From Amoebophrya sp. A120 (taxonomy: Eukaryota; Sar; Dinophyceae; Syndiniales; Amoebophryaceae), in assembly GCA_905178155.1 (NCBI GenBank), contig CAJINV010000013.1, forward strand, positions 1,264,392-1,328,391: 64,000 bases of DNA, read 5' to 3'. The notes under the pieces are model-generated. The model worked only from the letters and a program-made list of their open reading frames with translations, did no database searches and had not been told where the DNA came from. Positions 22,902-32,645 of the stretch are shown in pieces; position 1 is the first letter of the stretch; each line of letters opens with the position of its first letter. A program made the position numbers and the translations under genes.

Positions 22902-25900
22902 CTAGCTGCTCTTGGTCGGAGGTGGTGGCGGTTTTGCGGCGTCACCCTGGCCTTTGCCCGACGAGGCAGCGCCCTTGCCGCCGCCCTTGCCGGTTGACGC
23001 GGAGGACACGTTGATGCCTTTCCCGGTGAGCAGTTTTTGGTATTCTTGCTTCTCCTTCACAATGTCTGTCCCCTTTTGGATTCCGGTCTTCATCAAACCT
23101 TCCTTGGTGTGAAACCACTCGACCTTGGAGTCCTGTTAGTTTGTTCAAGGACAAGACGGGTTTCATGGTAGGTTCTTTCATCGCATAAAACTGTTCCGTC
23201 CATGACAAAATTGTTCATCATGCGCTTCAGTTCTTGCAGTGAGGAGTGAGTGAGTACTCAAAAAAACCGAAAGCACAATAAAATTATCGCGTATCATGAA
23301 AAAATCTCCTAAAAGAAGTACAAAATGAATACCGCTATGACTTTCTCCTCGCCGCCTGCTCTCTCGATGGTTTTCACGTCTTTGGAAGTGAGCACGTCGC
23401 GGATGGGTTTCCTAGCCACCTTGGTGGCGTGGTTAATGAGTACCACCAACCGCTCCGACGCTAGTATCCGTTCCCACTCCTTGTCCAGCCACCCCGGCTC
23501 TTGGTACTTGCTCATCATACCGAAGTACGCGCCGTCCAGGAGAATCTTCTCCCACCGGCTCTTGGCGCTCTTCTCCCAGACCGGCTTCAACTTCACCTCC
23601 AGGTCTTCGCGGGCGTTCAGCTTCATCAACCGTGCCTCGAACGCCTGGTCCGCGCGCCGGCCGCTGCGGTCCCCAGCCGCGTCGACATCCACATCCGCTG
23701 ATTTTTTCCTGCTCGCGCCGTCGCGGGCTTCGCGCTCGAGCTTTTTCAGCAGATCGAAGTCGTTCTCGCCATCGTTGGCCTGGTCCAGGTTGATCACGCG
23801 CTCAGTGTTTTCGCCGTCAATCTGTTTGCTGAGAACGTCGTCCGCGACCTATCCTGAGTAAAAACGTCCCCACCCCATAGTCAAGTTGGTAAATCTGCAA
23901 CACAAATCTGCCAGGTTTGGGAGTTATGCATGACAGGTTTCCATCTGCAGTGTAGTGCTGGTTAGCAAGGGAAGCTGCATGAGAAAGCCACTTTGTCATC
24001 CTGTTTACAGCATTACAGATTCCAAAACACGATTGGAAATGCCTCTCGTAGAGCTGCGCATTACAAACATTCCTGTAATCGCAAATCTGCATGACAACTC
24101 TGGGGTGGGGATGTTTTTACTCAGGATACGACCCCGTCCCACAGGTTGCGTCGACTGGCCTTCACCAATCCCGCCACGCTACTCGTCCCAAAGTTGGCTG
24201 CCGGAACAATGCTGATGGATCATGTTTTTTTAAAATTTACCAGTTCATTGGTAGCATTCCTTGCGCCGTCGGGTAAGAACTTAGAATCTTCACGGCCTGA
24301 CAATATGGACGTCGACCTCGACACGGGCGGGTACCGACCTCCCAATAATAAATTTGAACATAAGTACTTTCTATCTCTACGCATCTCGTCCACCAAATTG
24401 TCACCACTAAAGTCGGGTGCTGGTACTCCCAAAATAAAACTTATCAATCTCTAACCGACGAGTAGTACCTGGTGCTCTCCCCCGCCTCGAGCTCCCCCGC
24501 TGGCGTTGCGCCGCCCTCGTCGCCGAAAAGCTCCCCGGCCGGCGTGTTGCTGCCCATTGTTCCGGGGAGTTGGGGCGTCAACCCACCGCTTGCGCCGTAG
24601 CCCGCGCCGTACAGCGCCGGCGTTTCCCCGCCGCCTCCGCCTGCCCCCAGCATGAAGTTCCCGGGGGTCTGCCCCCCGGGGGTCATGCCGCCCGGGGTCT
24701 GCGATCCGCCGATCAGGCCCGCCGGGGTCTGTCGCATCGACGCCATCATGGCGCCGGGCGTCGCTCGGCCGCCCGCGCCGGGCGTGAAGCCCGGGGTGCC
24801 GCCGCCGCCTGGCGTGACGTAGTCCGGCATCGACCGCCCCGTCAGGGCGCCAGCAGCCTGGGACACCGCACCCGCGTGGTCAAATGGTGTCTTACTCATG
24901 TCCTCCAGGTCCTCGATGGCCATACCAGCCTGCTTCCGCTTCCCGATCATCTCGTAGTACCTATGTTTTATTTGTACATCAGTCTATTTTGATCCAGAGT
25001 ATACTTATAGTACCTGTCTACAACTCCTTGACTGAAGTACGCATCTTCAGTTTAGTAGTTGTCGTGTTTATTTCAAGCACACGACGTTGTTCGAAGTGAT
25101 AAAGATGCATATAATCGGCCCAATTTATTAATCTAGTCATGTCAACAGCCACCCTGCTACTTTCGTCGCTCTGCTGCTCGCTCGGCGTCGGGTATTCCTT
25201 TTCGGATCTTTGCCTCCCGTATCAAATGTAAAAGTGTCTGGGTCTGGAAGAATCACGCTGCTTCTGCATGACACAGAAGGTCTGGCACTGAAGCTCTAGC
25301 ATCACAAGTTTCGAGAAGCTTCCGCAAGGCCGAATCCGCATGACAAATCCACCATTTTGGTGACAGAAAGTGAGCAGCTTTTGCTGCATATGCATAAGAG
25401 ATTTTTGTGTGTTCTGAAATGCGCATCACAAGTTACATTCATCCAGACCCAGACATTTTTACACTTGATATCCCGGCCGACCACCCCGGCTCGCCCCTCT
25501 TCGTCCTCCATGAAATCTATGTCTTCCTTATTACAATGAAAAATGCCCCCACCCCCGAACTTGGGAGCATTTGTATTGCAAACCTTTCCAAATGAAACAC
25601 TCGCCGTCTTGCATCTATCAGCATCACAGGTCTCCAATCGTGAATAGCAAAAGTTTGCATTGCAAAAGACCCCAGCAAGAGCGGCGCTTGTCATGCAAGC
25701 GATGCGATACACGCCTAGACTCTGCATCAGAAAGGTTCATACTCCTTTCATGCATGACAAAAAGTTTTCATTTGGACACTTCGCATCACAAATTTTTGCA
25801 ATTTCAGGGGTGGGGGGCAATTTTCACTGTAATATTCCTCCATAGTGTAGTCCTGGTAGGTTCGTCTTTTTCGCACATTCACAATGTGGTCGAGCTCGGC

Positions 25901-27950
25901 CTCGCCGGTTTGCGCCCGCTTGGCGTGGTAGTCGTCGGGAAGGGCCGCTTTTTTCATGATGTGCTCCTCCACGTACGTTTTCGTGTTGTTGCGCAACACG
26001 TTCACGTAGTGCCTGTCATGTGTTTATAATTTTGCATGGTAGGCATAAGTATGTTGCGGCAGGCGCATTTGGCAAACGGAAAAAGTATTCTGCTACTGCT
26101 GCATCATTTTCTGTATCAGAAGGCTGCAGTCGCTTTCGGCGAATGAAGAAGCCGAGCGACTGTTAAGGCGAAGCCGAACGCCTTAAGAATCCGACGAAGA
26201 CGAACGACTTAAGAAGCCGAATGACTTAAGCCGAACGACTTAAGAAGCCGAACGACTTAAGAGGCGAAAGACTTAAGAAGCCGAAAGACTTAAGGTGGCG
26301 CCGAACGACTTAAGAGGCCGAACGACTTAAGGTGGGGCCGAACGACTTAAGAAGCCGAACGACTTAAGAAGCCGAACGACTTAAGAAGCCGAACGACTTA
26401 AGGCCAAGCCGAACGACTTTCTTAAGAAGCCGAAAGACTTAAGAAGCCGCAAGACTTAAGAAGCCGAACGACTTAAAGCCAAGCTACACAACTTAAAAGC
26501 CGAATGACTTAAGAAGGCGGACGACTTAAGGCGAAGGCGAACGACTTAGGGGGCGGCACGGCTTATGAAGGCGAAAGACTTAAGGTTAGGCCGCACGACT
26601 TAAGGCGAAGGCGAACGACTTAGGGGGCGGCACGGCTTATGAAGCCGAAAGACTTAAGGTTAGGCCGCACGACTTAAGGCGAAGGCGAACGACTTAGGGG
26701 GCGGCACGGCTTCTGAAGCCGAAAGACTTAAGGTTAGGCCGCACGACTTAAGGAACCGAATTGAGAGGCCGAACGACTTAACGAGCCGTCCGACTTACCA
26801 AGACGGAACCTCCGCACGAGCCGCACTACTTAAGACCAAGCCGAACGACTTAAGACGGCCACCAGCAAGCTGGTTATTCAACAAGAGGAGCACATAAACA
26901 AAGAAAACTGGTAGGTCCAAATATTAAATGCGTTTCTTCAATACCACAAAATTTCGTATGGTATGCGGCTCAAACTGGGTATGAGGTTTTTCGCTTCCCG
27001 CACGCTTTGTGGGCACAAGTTGCAGAGCTGAATGACCTCGACCGCGAAGAGCCGGTGCGAGACTTCATACGTGTCCTTCTCCGCGTCCTCGGGTTTGTCT
27101 ATGTACTCATCCACACTCGCCTTCAGTTGTCGCACCGTGCTTGGGTACCCCTTCCGGTCGATGAAAGAGAGCGGAGCTTTACCCGTAAGAGCTGGCGCTT
27201 TCGGCACCTCCACGTAGTCGAAGGGCGGGTAATCTTGGGGGTGACCTGTTCGTCGTGTTTCCAAATTTCCCGTTTTTTTTGGGAACGCAGCAAAAAATTA
27301 CTTTCCATTGCATCGAATGAGAATTTGCAGTGTATAGGCAAGAACATTTAGGTAGCGACTTGCGAAAGAGAAAGTATACGTTTTATCTCCGCGTCGTCTG
27401 GTGAGTGGAGATGTCTTGTCCAATGCTCCAGCAGCATGCGCGGCAGTGCCATGTTGTCGTCTGTGCCGGGCTTCGGCAAGAGAAAACTCGTACTTCTGCA
27501 AGCTTGAGTGGTCAGGGCGAAGATGTCTGGCACGTTCCCTTTTCGGTGGTTCGAGATGAAGTCTAATCGCCTGTTGTAATAATGATGTTTTTGGGATTTT
27601 TTCTCGTTCGCGGAATCAAAAAGTCGCGGAGTAAAAAATCAATCGGATCACGAAACAGAACGAGAAAAACCGTCGAAAACAAAACTGTACTCAGCCAGTT
27701 CGTAGCCGGTTAAAGGATTCATGAAGCGGCAGTGCAAGGGGTGGCCTTCGTTGAATTTTTTTCCCTTTTCCGAGGTCTCAGGCTGGTCGTCGTCGTATTC
27801 GGACACGCCGCCCCAGAGGTCGCCGATGTTCAGTTTCTGGGGCACCTGAAAATCGTCCTCGATGATGGTGCCCATGTTGTGCTGGACGTAATCGTCCACA
27901 TAGTCCTCATCGGGGACTTCCTCGGTCGTCTTCCCAAACATGTTCGGCAT
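22902..27950 (-). CDS. 787-aa protein with RPB4-like domain and TPG-repeat region
   Basis: Ten exons with fully consistent phases: 27950-27671, 27562-27380, 27245-26948, 26012-25835, 25523-25471, 25214-25161, 24960-24469, 24211-24129, 23844-23333 and 23132-22902. Six introns are GT-AG and three (23850, 25220, 25529) are introners. Residues about 1-110 are acidic (MPNMFGKTTEEVPDEDYVDD). Residues about 125-270 resemble the RNA polymerase II subunit RPB4: MLLEHW, STVRQLKASVDEY, then VEVIQLCNLCPQSVREAKNL and IPSLSR, matching the LCPETAEESKALIPSL core of that family. Next come charged segments, a Gly-rich stretch with about ten TPG/TPA repeats (residues about 370-500), a Lys/Glu helical region with SRWEKILLDGAYFGMM, and a GKGGGKG/PPPPP tail. 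RPB4 is normally 140-220 aa, so this would be an unusual long fusion or extension. The 26013-26947 intron contains a minisatellite; if that join were wrong, this would be two genes. Confidence 0.72.
23850..24128 (-). mobile_element. Introner 6 (class II)
   Basis: 279 bp, starts TATCCTGAGTAAAAACGTCC, ends TTTTTACTCAGGATA, flanked by CGACC (23845-23849 and 24129-24133). Removal joins RNLWDGV to ADDVLSKQIDGE in frame. Same length as introner 3, but inserted in the opposite orientation. Confidence 0.95.
25220..25470 (-). mobile_element. Introner 7 (class I)
   Basis: 251 bp with ends TATCAAATGTAAAAGTGTCT and its inverted copy, flanked by TCCCG (25215-25219 and 25471-25475). Removal joins RAGVVGR to EAKIRKGIPDAE in frame. 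Confidence 0.95.
25529..25834 (-). mobile_element. Introner 8 (class III)
   Basis: 306 bp, starts TATTACAATGAAAAATGCCC, ends CAATTTTCACTGTAATA, flanked by TTCCT (25524-25528 and 25835-25839). Removal joins QDYTMEE to DIDFMEDEEG in frame. It is nearly identical (about 95 percent by eye) to the reverse complement of introner 12, so the two copies are recent and in the same orientation relative to transcription. Confidence 0.95.
26130..26863. repeat. CTTAAG minisatellite (about 17-bp unit)
   Basis: About 730 bases of degenerate tandem units close to AAGCCGAACGACTTAAG, each carrying the palindrome CTTAAG. No unique spacers separate the units. It lies between exons 3 and 4 of the RPB4-like gene, inside a predicted 935-bp GT-AG intron. 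Confidence 0.95.
26530..26751. repeat. Three 74-bp higher-order repeats inside the minisatellite
   Basis: Copies begin at 26530, 26604 and 26678 and are almost identical, each starting GGCGAAGGCGAACGACTTAG and containing GGGGGCGGCACGGCTT. This is a recent local amplification of four degenerate short units. Confidence 0.95.
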
Positions 27951-28385
27951 TTTGTTGAGGGGATGTAGGCGGTCGTGTGGTTGTGTCGCTAGTACTTCGA
28001 TTCACCGATTATTACGGCTGGAGGTCCTTTGCTTTGTTTTCTAGCTGTTCGCTCAGTATCGCGGCCCGTCGAGGCACAACATTTTCTCACCGGTAGTTGC
28101 TGTTGCGCTTTTTCCGGCGTGGTGGGAAAGGTTCAAGTTGCTTGTCGCCACGGAAAAAATACTTAACTGCTCTACAACTTGGACGACAGTAGGTTGTAGA
28201 ACAAGGACTACAAACTTTTTGAAAAAGTTCACTACACAAATTGAGTCTCGCTTAGTTGTTGTGTCGCTGCTAGGGGTGTTTGCCGTGTTGCGTGTTTGAT
28301 GGTGGTTTTCTCAGGGAACCTTATTTCCGAATCATTGCAATCTTCTAACCTGTCAGCGATTTCCAAGAAGATCTAGCGGAAGTAG
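27951..28385. other. Divergent intergenic region, possible bidirectional promoter
   Basis: About 435 bases between the minus-strand RPB4-like gene start (27950) and the plus-strand small candidate gene (28386). No coding features. Its position makes it a candidate shared promoter if the small gene is real. Confidence 0.4.
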
Positions 28386-28956
28386 ATGCCGTCGTTTGTC
28401 AACAGACAGCTGTCCTCGTCTGATCACCTGGATGACCCACAACAGAAGGAGCTTGTTGCCAAGTTCTTCCTCGCAGAATTTCTACGCGGGCACGGTCTGT
28501 GGTCCCTGCAGGTACAAGAAGCGCGAGCCTCCGCTTTCTTCTTGACAATCAGATCTGTGACAGGAGCTTCGTCTCGTGAAGCAACATCTTTAATGTCAGC
28601 GATAGAGCGACAGGTTCGCTGTATTTACTGCGACTGGTGTTGCGACAGAATCATTCAAAAATTTTATTTTTCTCATCTTAGATTAGTATAGCGGTCTATA
28701 CAGCACTCGCTAGTACTTATCCACAATTTCGTCAGTGAGTGCGCAAGATTCTTCGAAGTGATCTAGAGATGTCGAGATCATCACTGCACTGCCGTACTTT
28801 AGTGAGCAATCGCAGCGGACTTATTATATTGGTGAGCGACGGACTAAGATTTCGGGCTTTCGTACTACACTGCTTCTATCTTCACAGCTCGCTCGGAACG
28901 CTCTTGAAGAACATCATTTGCAGCAGGACGCTGTACTTATTCAAGAGCAGGCATAA
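28386..28956 (+). CDS. Small candidate gene, 64 aa, unrecognised
   Basis: ATG 28386 opens MPSFVNRQLSSSDHLDDPQQ and continues KELVAKFFLAEFLRGHGLWSLQ to a GT at 28512. A second exon from 28888 after CTTCACAG reads LARNALEEHHLQQDAVLIQEQA and stops with TAA at 28954-28956. Both ends are phase 0. The composition is protein-like (amphipathic helix), but there is no family match and further small exons could lie in the 376-bp intron. Confidence 0.4.
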
Positions 28957-29234
28957 TTTTCCAGTGAATCATGGGAGAACAAGACGCGAACGCCACAGAA
29001 CCTTTACTGCGACGTGAAGTGCGCGGTTGTGCTGCAAACCGCCTGTCCGGCCGGCGATTCACAGACACGAAAGCTCTTTCTCGCGCGCGCGGCACGTCAT
29101 GCGTTCGCTTTTGCAAGACGGCCCGCGATTCTTCCGCGCCGGACATCTTCATGATCTGGCTACCTTCACAACTACTCCTAGATTCACATCAACCATTTCT
29201 GCTGCAGCGCTGCAAAGATAAACCTCCGCCTTGC

Positions 29235-29753
29235 TCAGTCGTCAAAGCAGTCTTTTATGTGCATCGCATACAGCAGGATCCCGGTCGAGAGCGGGATAAT
29301 GATGAGACTGCCGATTACGATCCCCGCAAGGCCACCGGACATGACTCCAGCCTCGTACTCAATGTCAATGTTCCGTATCTGCTGGTTGCAATTGTTGCCC
29401 TCCCAAAAGGGATTGCAAATGCACAGGTCGCCACCGCCAACCGGGCCGCATTTTCCTTTACCTAGGTGTGGAGATTCTTTTTCTTTTTTACAAGTTGCAA
29501 TTTTGCTGTATTGTGTTACGCACTGTAGTATCGCTATCCCACGAGGTGGACCGCTAGGAATTCTGCATGCAAAGATCAGATAAACTCTCCCTTGAGTACC
29601 GGAACACTGCACGTCTGCGTTGCAGGCTGCCCGTGGCGCGATACTGGTCAATGTTTGCGCGTCACTGGAAGGTATACTTGTTGCGAGCAGAAGAAACAAA
29701 CACGAAACCGCGTGCAAGAGACGCGAGAAACGAGGAACGAGTGATGTTGGCAT
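29235..29753 (-). CDS. Small type I membrane protein with EGF-like domain
   Basis: 172 aa from ATG 29753, or 151 aa if an in-frame 63-nt GT-AG segment (29523-29585) is an intron. Residues 1-32 form a signal peptide (LLHAVSCLFLLLATSIPSSDAQ). The lumenal part carries an EGF-like pattern: CNADVQC, then a loop, and CICNPFWEGNNC. Removing the 63-nt segment creates CSGTQGRC directly before CVTQ-like spacing, which fits an EGF domain better. One transmembrane helix follows (GLAGIVIGSLIIIPLSTGIL) with a short cytosolic tail, YAMHIKDCFDD. Such EGF proteins act in adhesion or surface recognition; the ligand is unknown. Confidence 0.75.
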   Translation of the reverse strand: MPTSLVPRFSRLLHAVSCLFLLLATSIPSSDAQTLTSIAPRAACNADVQCSGTQGRVYLIFACRIPSGPPRGIAILQCVTQYSKIATCKKEKESPHLGKGKCGPVGGGDLCICNPFWEGNNCNQQIRNIDIEYEAGVMSGGLAGIVIGSLIIIPLSTGILLYAMHIKDCFDD

Positions 29754-30140
29754 CTTGTGTCTCACCGCCTGCCACGACGCGGCTCTGAAAGAAACACCTT
29801 CTTTTGTCTGAAACGGTATGTGGTCGAAAGGAACTTCATAAAATGCAAAAGGCACTTTCTCACATCCCTCAATCACTTTGTTCCCTCTGAGTCGTCTGCA
29901 CGAACTTGGATCTGTCACAGGGTTCCGTCAGCTGGGGATCTGCAAAGAGGATTCTTCGTCCTGGCCTGTAAGATAAACACAGTCTCGCATTTGGAGAGAA
30001 ACGCAGAATTCGACCAGCCAGAGTGGCTGCAGAGACGAGGTTTGATATTCCAGCCTTACCTAGCCCGGTAACCGCATTTGCAGCATTTTTGTACTGGAAT
30101 AGTTGGAAGTGAAAGTGATGCGACATCAAACTTCTGTTAT
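29754..30140. other. Intergenic, no gene seen
   Basis: About 390 bases between two minus-strand genes. No recognisable features on either strand. Confidence 0.5.
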
Positions 30141-31987
30141 TTACATCTTCGCCAACAGATCTGAAAAGTCAAACTCGTCTTCCAAACCCCGGAAGTCCTC
30201 TTGAAAATCTCGGCTGGCTCGCCACTTTGCCAGAAAATCCGCACGCTGGAGCACGTGACCGCCAAGGCGGTGTGAAAGGGGAGAAGTGAGGACGCGACCG
30301 GCTTGTACTGCTCTTTGTCAAAAATGCACACTTTAACTCTCGTGCCCTCGTACTCGTAGTTATGCAAGAACTCAAAATGCATTCTCCGCAAATAAACCAA
30401 CCAACACGCAAGAACAGTGTCGCGCCCTCACGGTCTCCACCTTCATACATCCGACTTGTATTTCATGGTCATGTCTCCCGCCTCCTCCTGCGTGTCTGCA
30501 GCTTCTCCCGCTTTCTTCGCCGTGGGCTTTTTCTTCTTCCGGGGCGGGTGGCCCAGATTCCAAAAATCGTACTGATTCCTTTCGAGCCACTTGCCCAGCA
30601 GCCACATCTGCAGTAGCCCGCAGTTCGGCTTCGATTTGTCACAGAAGCCCGTTAACGAGGTGTACACTTTTCCGAAACTGTAACCGCACTCCCCTGCGAT
30701 TAGCTTCAGCTTCTCCTGTTTTTTACTTGAGGCGGAACTGTTTGTCGTGTCGGTAGTAGAAGCGTGCGCTGGACCGCCTGCTCCGGAAGTAGAAGAACTA
30801 CTTGCGCCGGGCTGTGTTTCAGTGGAAATACCCCCTGTTATCTTACCGGGCGTTGCAACCGGATCATTCTCTTCTACCACCTCGTAGAGCTCGATAGAAT
30901 GTGGGACCAGCTTCATGTTTTTCTTACCGTTTGATCCTTCGCCACTCGGCGACGACTTCCCGCGCTGACGTCCTTTTTGTTCTCGCACATTTGTGCTAGA
31001 GCTGGCTTGGCCTGCTTTCGACGCATGGTTTGGCTCCTGCTGGGCTTGAAAGAAGGCGTTCATCTTCCCCCTGCCTTTGCTTGCCTCTGGTGGCAACAGA
31101 CCCGCCTGCCGCACCAAACTTGCATAGTCTTTGTTGTACCAGCAGGACTCGTGATCTTCTTTCTGTGCCTCTTCGTCTTTCCCCGTCGCATCATCCGCAG
31201 ATTTTTCTTTCTCGGCATTACCATTTTTCTTTTTCCCCGCCGACCAATACTCGCCGATTTTCCGGACGCACTCGTCCCAATTTCTCGTGTTGAACAAGCG
31301 GAATTTCCCGCGCTTCAAAAACCGCCGCGTTTTGCGGCCGATATGTAGGTTCTGAAAGTCCAACACGCAGTAGCTCTTCTGGATCTCGGGCAGCAAATAT
31401 TTCGAGTGGCGCACCGCGATGAACCCCTCGAAGGCCAGGCGGCGGTAGTACTGCGGGGTCCAGGTGGTGGTGATGTAGTAGTGGTGGTAGGTGTCTTCCA
31501 TCAGAATTTCGAAAATTTTCTCGTTCTCCAAATCGTCGGGCTCTAGACGCCGAATCGGCGCGGGCTCCTCGTCGCTGTCGTCTTCGTCGGGATCATTTTC
31601 TTCGTCTACGTCCATGTTCGCGGTGTTTTGTTGTACCTCCGCTGCTGGTTGTTCGTCATTCTGCGCTTTTGCAGGTGCGGCGGCGGGGGTTTGTTCTTTA
31701 TTTCCAGGTGAAGAAGTACTATGCGTCTGTTGTTCACTTTCTTTTCCGGCCTGGCTGCTGCTCTTCATATTGTCGTCGTGTTTCCCAACAGCAGGCGAAG
31801 TCGCCCCTGTTTGATGATTCTGCGGCGCTTGTGGTTCACCTTCGTTCCTTTGCTTCCGGGGCCCCGAAGAAGGACTGCTGCTGGTCGCTTGTCCCTCCGC
31901 TCGCGCCGCGGGGCGGTAGGACGAAGAGCTGCTGCTTGCGCCGGGAGTGTTTTGCACATTATCTTCTCGTGCCACTGGTGCAGACAT
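30141..31987 (-). CDS. Leucyl/phenylalanyl-tRNA-protein transferase (Aat)-like protein
   Basis: Exons 31987-30449 and 30245-30141 joined by a GT-AG intron (30246-30448) give 547 aa. ATG 31987 (MSAPVAREDN) is chosen because the upstream frame opens only on TTG. Residues 1 to about 150 are a disordered Ser/Gln/Pro-rich and acidic leader. Then the Aat fold: RRLAFEGFIAVRH, LPEIQKSYCVLDFQNLHIGR, SCWYNKDYASLVRQ, HSIELYEV, LIAGECGYSFGKVYTSLTGF and WLLGKWLERNQYDFWNLGHP. Bacterial Aat moves Leu or Phe from tRNA to protein N-termini with basic residues, marking them for degradation (N-degron pathway). Differences: long low-complexity inserts split the fold, and the GESMF and DCQ motifs of the bacterial enzyme are replaced, so activity is uncertain. 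The C-terminus is acidic (LEDEFDFSDLLAKM). Confidence 0.75.
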
Positions 31988-32645
31988 CTTGTTGATCGAA
32001 GGGAGTTTTACGTACAAACCAGGGTCGGCATCAAACTTACTCTCAGAAAGGTAAAGCTACAGACCCCGCTTTACATTTTACAATTCTTTCGGTGCGTACT
32101 AGGTAGGTAGAAAACTAACCAAGTGAGGTAGAAAACTAAACGAGCACTTTCCACCGAGGATCACTGATGAAGGTGCAAGTTGCACAAAGATCGAGCGGTT
32201 CCCGAAACTCTAAATGGGGGCAACAGTTCCAGCCTTACTTGGATATTAGCATCCTGTCCTTCTTCCAGTACCGGGGCGCACAAGGCAACCGAAACACCTA
32301 ACTAGATCCGCCTAGAAGAAGATCGCAAAGGAAGACAAGCTGCCACTAAAAATCTTCCGAACAACAGTGAAACAAAAGGAGCGGATCTCTTCAACTCGCG
32401 ACTTGGCAACCGTGCGGGGTTTCATTAGCACGGGCGTTGCTCTTCACGTAATTGAAATTGATATCGGTCGTAAAAACGTGCGAAACAACAATTTACTGGC
32501 AATACTACATGATCATCCACATCCAATCTTTTCTTGTGTTTTTGTACAGGAGTTTGATGGCATGTTCTTGTGTGCTACTTCAGAAGTTCATCTTCATTCG
32601 ATAGCAGCACTATTGCTATTCCAACCGCACGGAAATAATCTTATC
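31988..32645. other. Intergenic, no gene seen
   Basis: About 660 bases between the Aat-like gene start and the DDI1-like stop. Open frames are short and without features. Confidence 0.5.

Noticed and set aside
24444-24960. SF3B1 N-terminus from the TPG repeats
   Set aside because: No SF3B1 HEAT-repeat region or U2AF-binding motifs follow; only the TPG composition is shared.
26130-26863. CRISPR-like array
   Set aside because: Units are contiguous and degenerate with no unique spacers, in a eukaryotic intron.
28971-29465. 164-codon plus-strand frame
   Set aside because: It overlaps the well-supported EGF gene on the other strand and lacks protein-like features.
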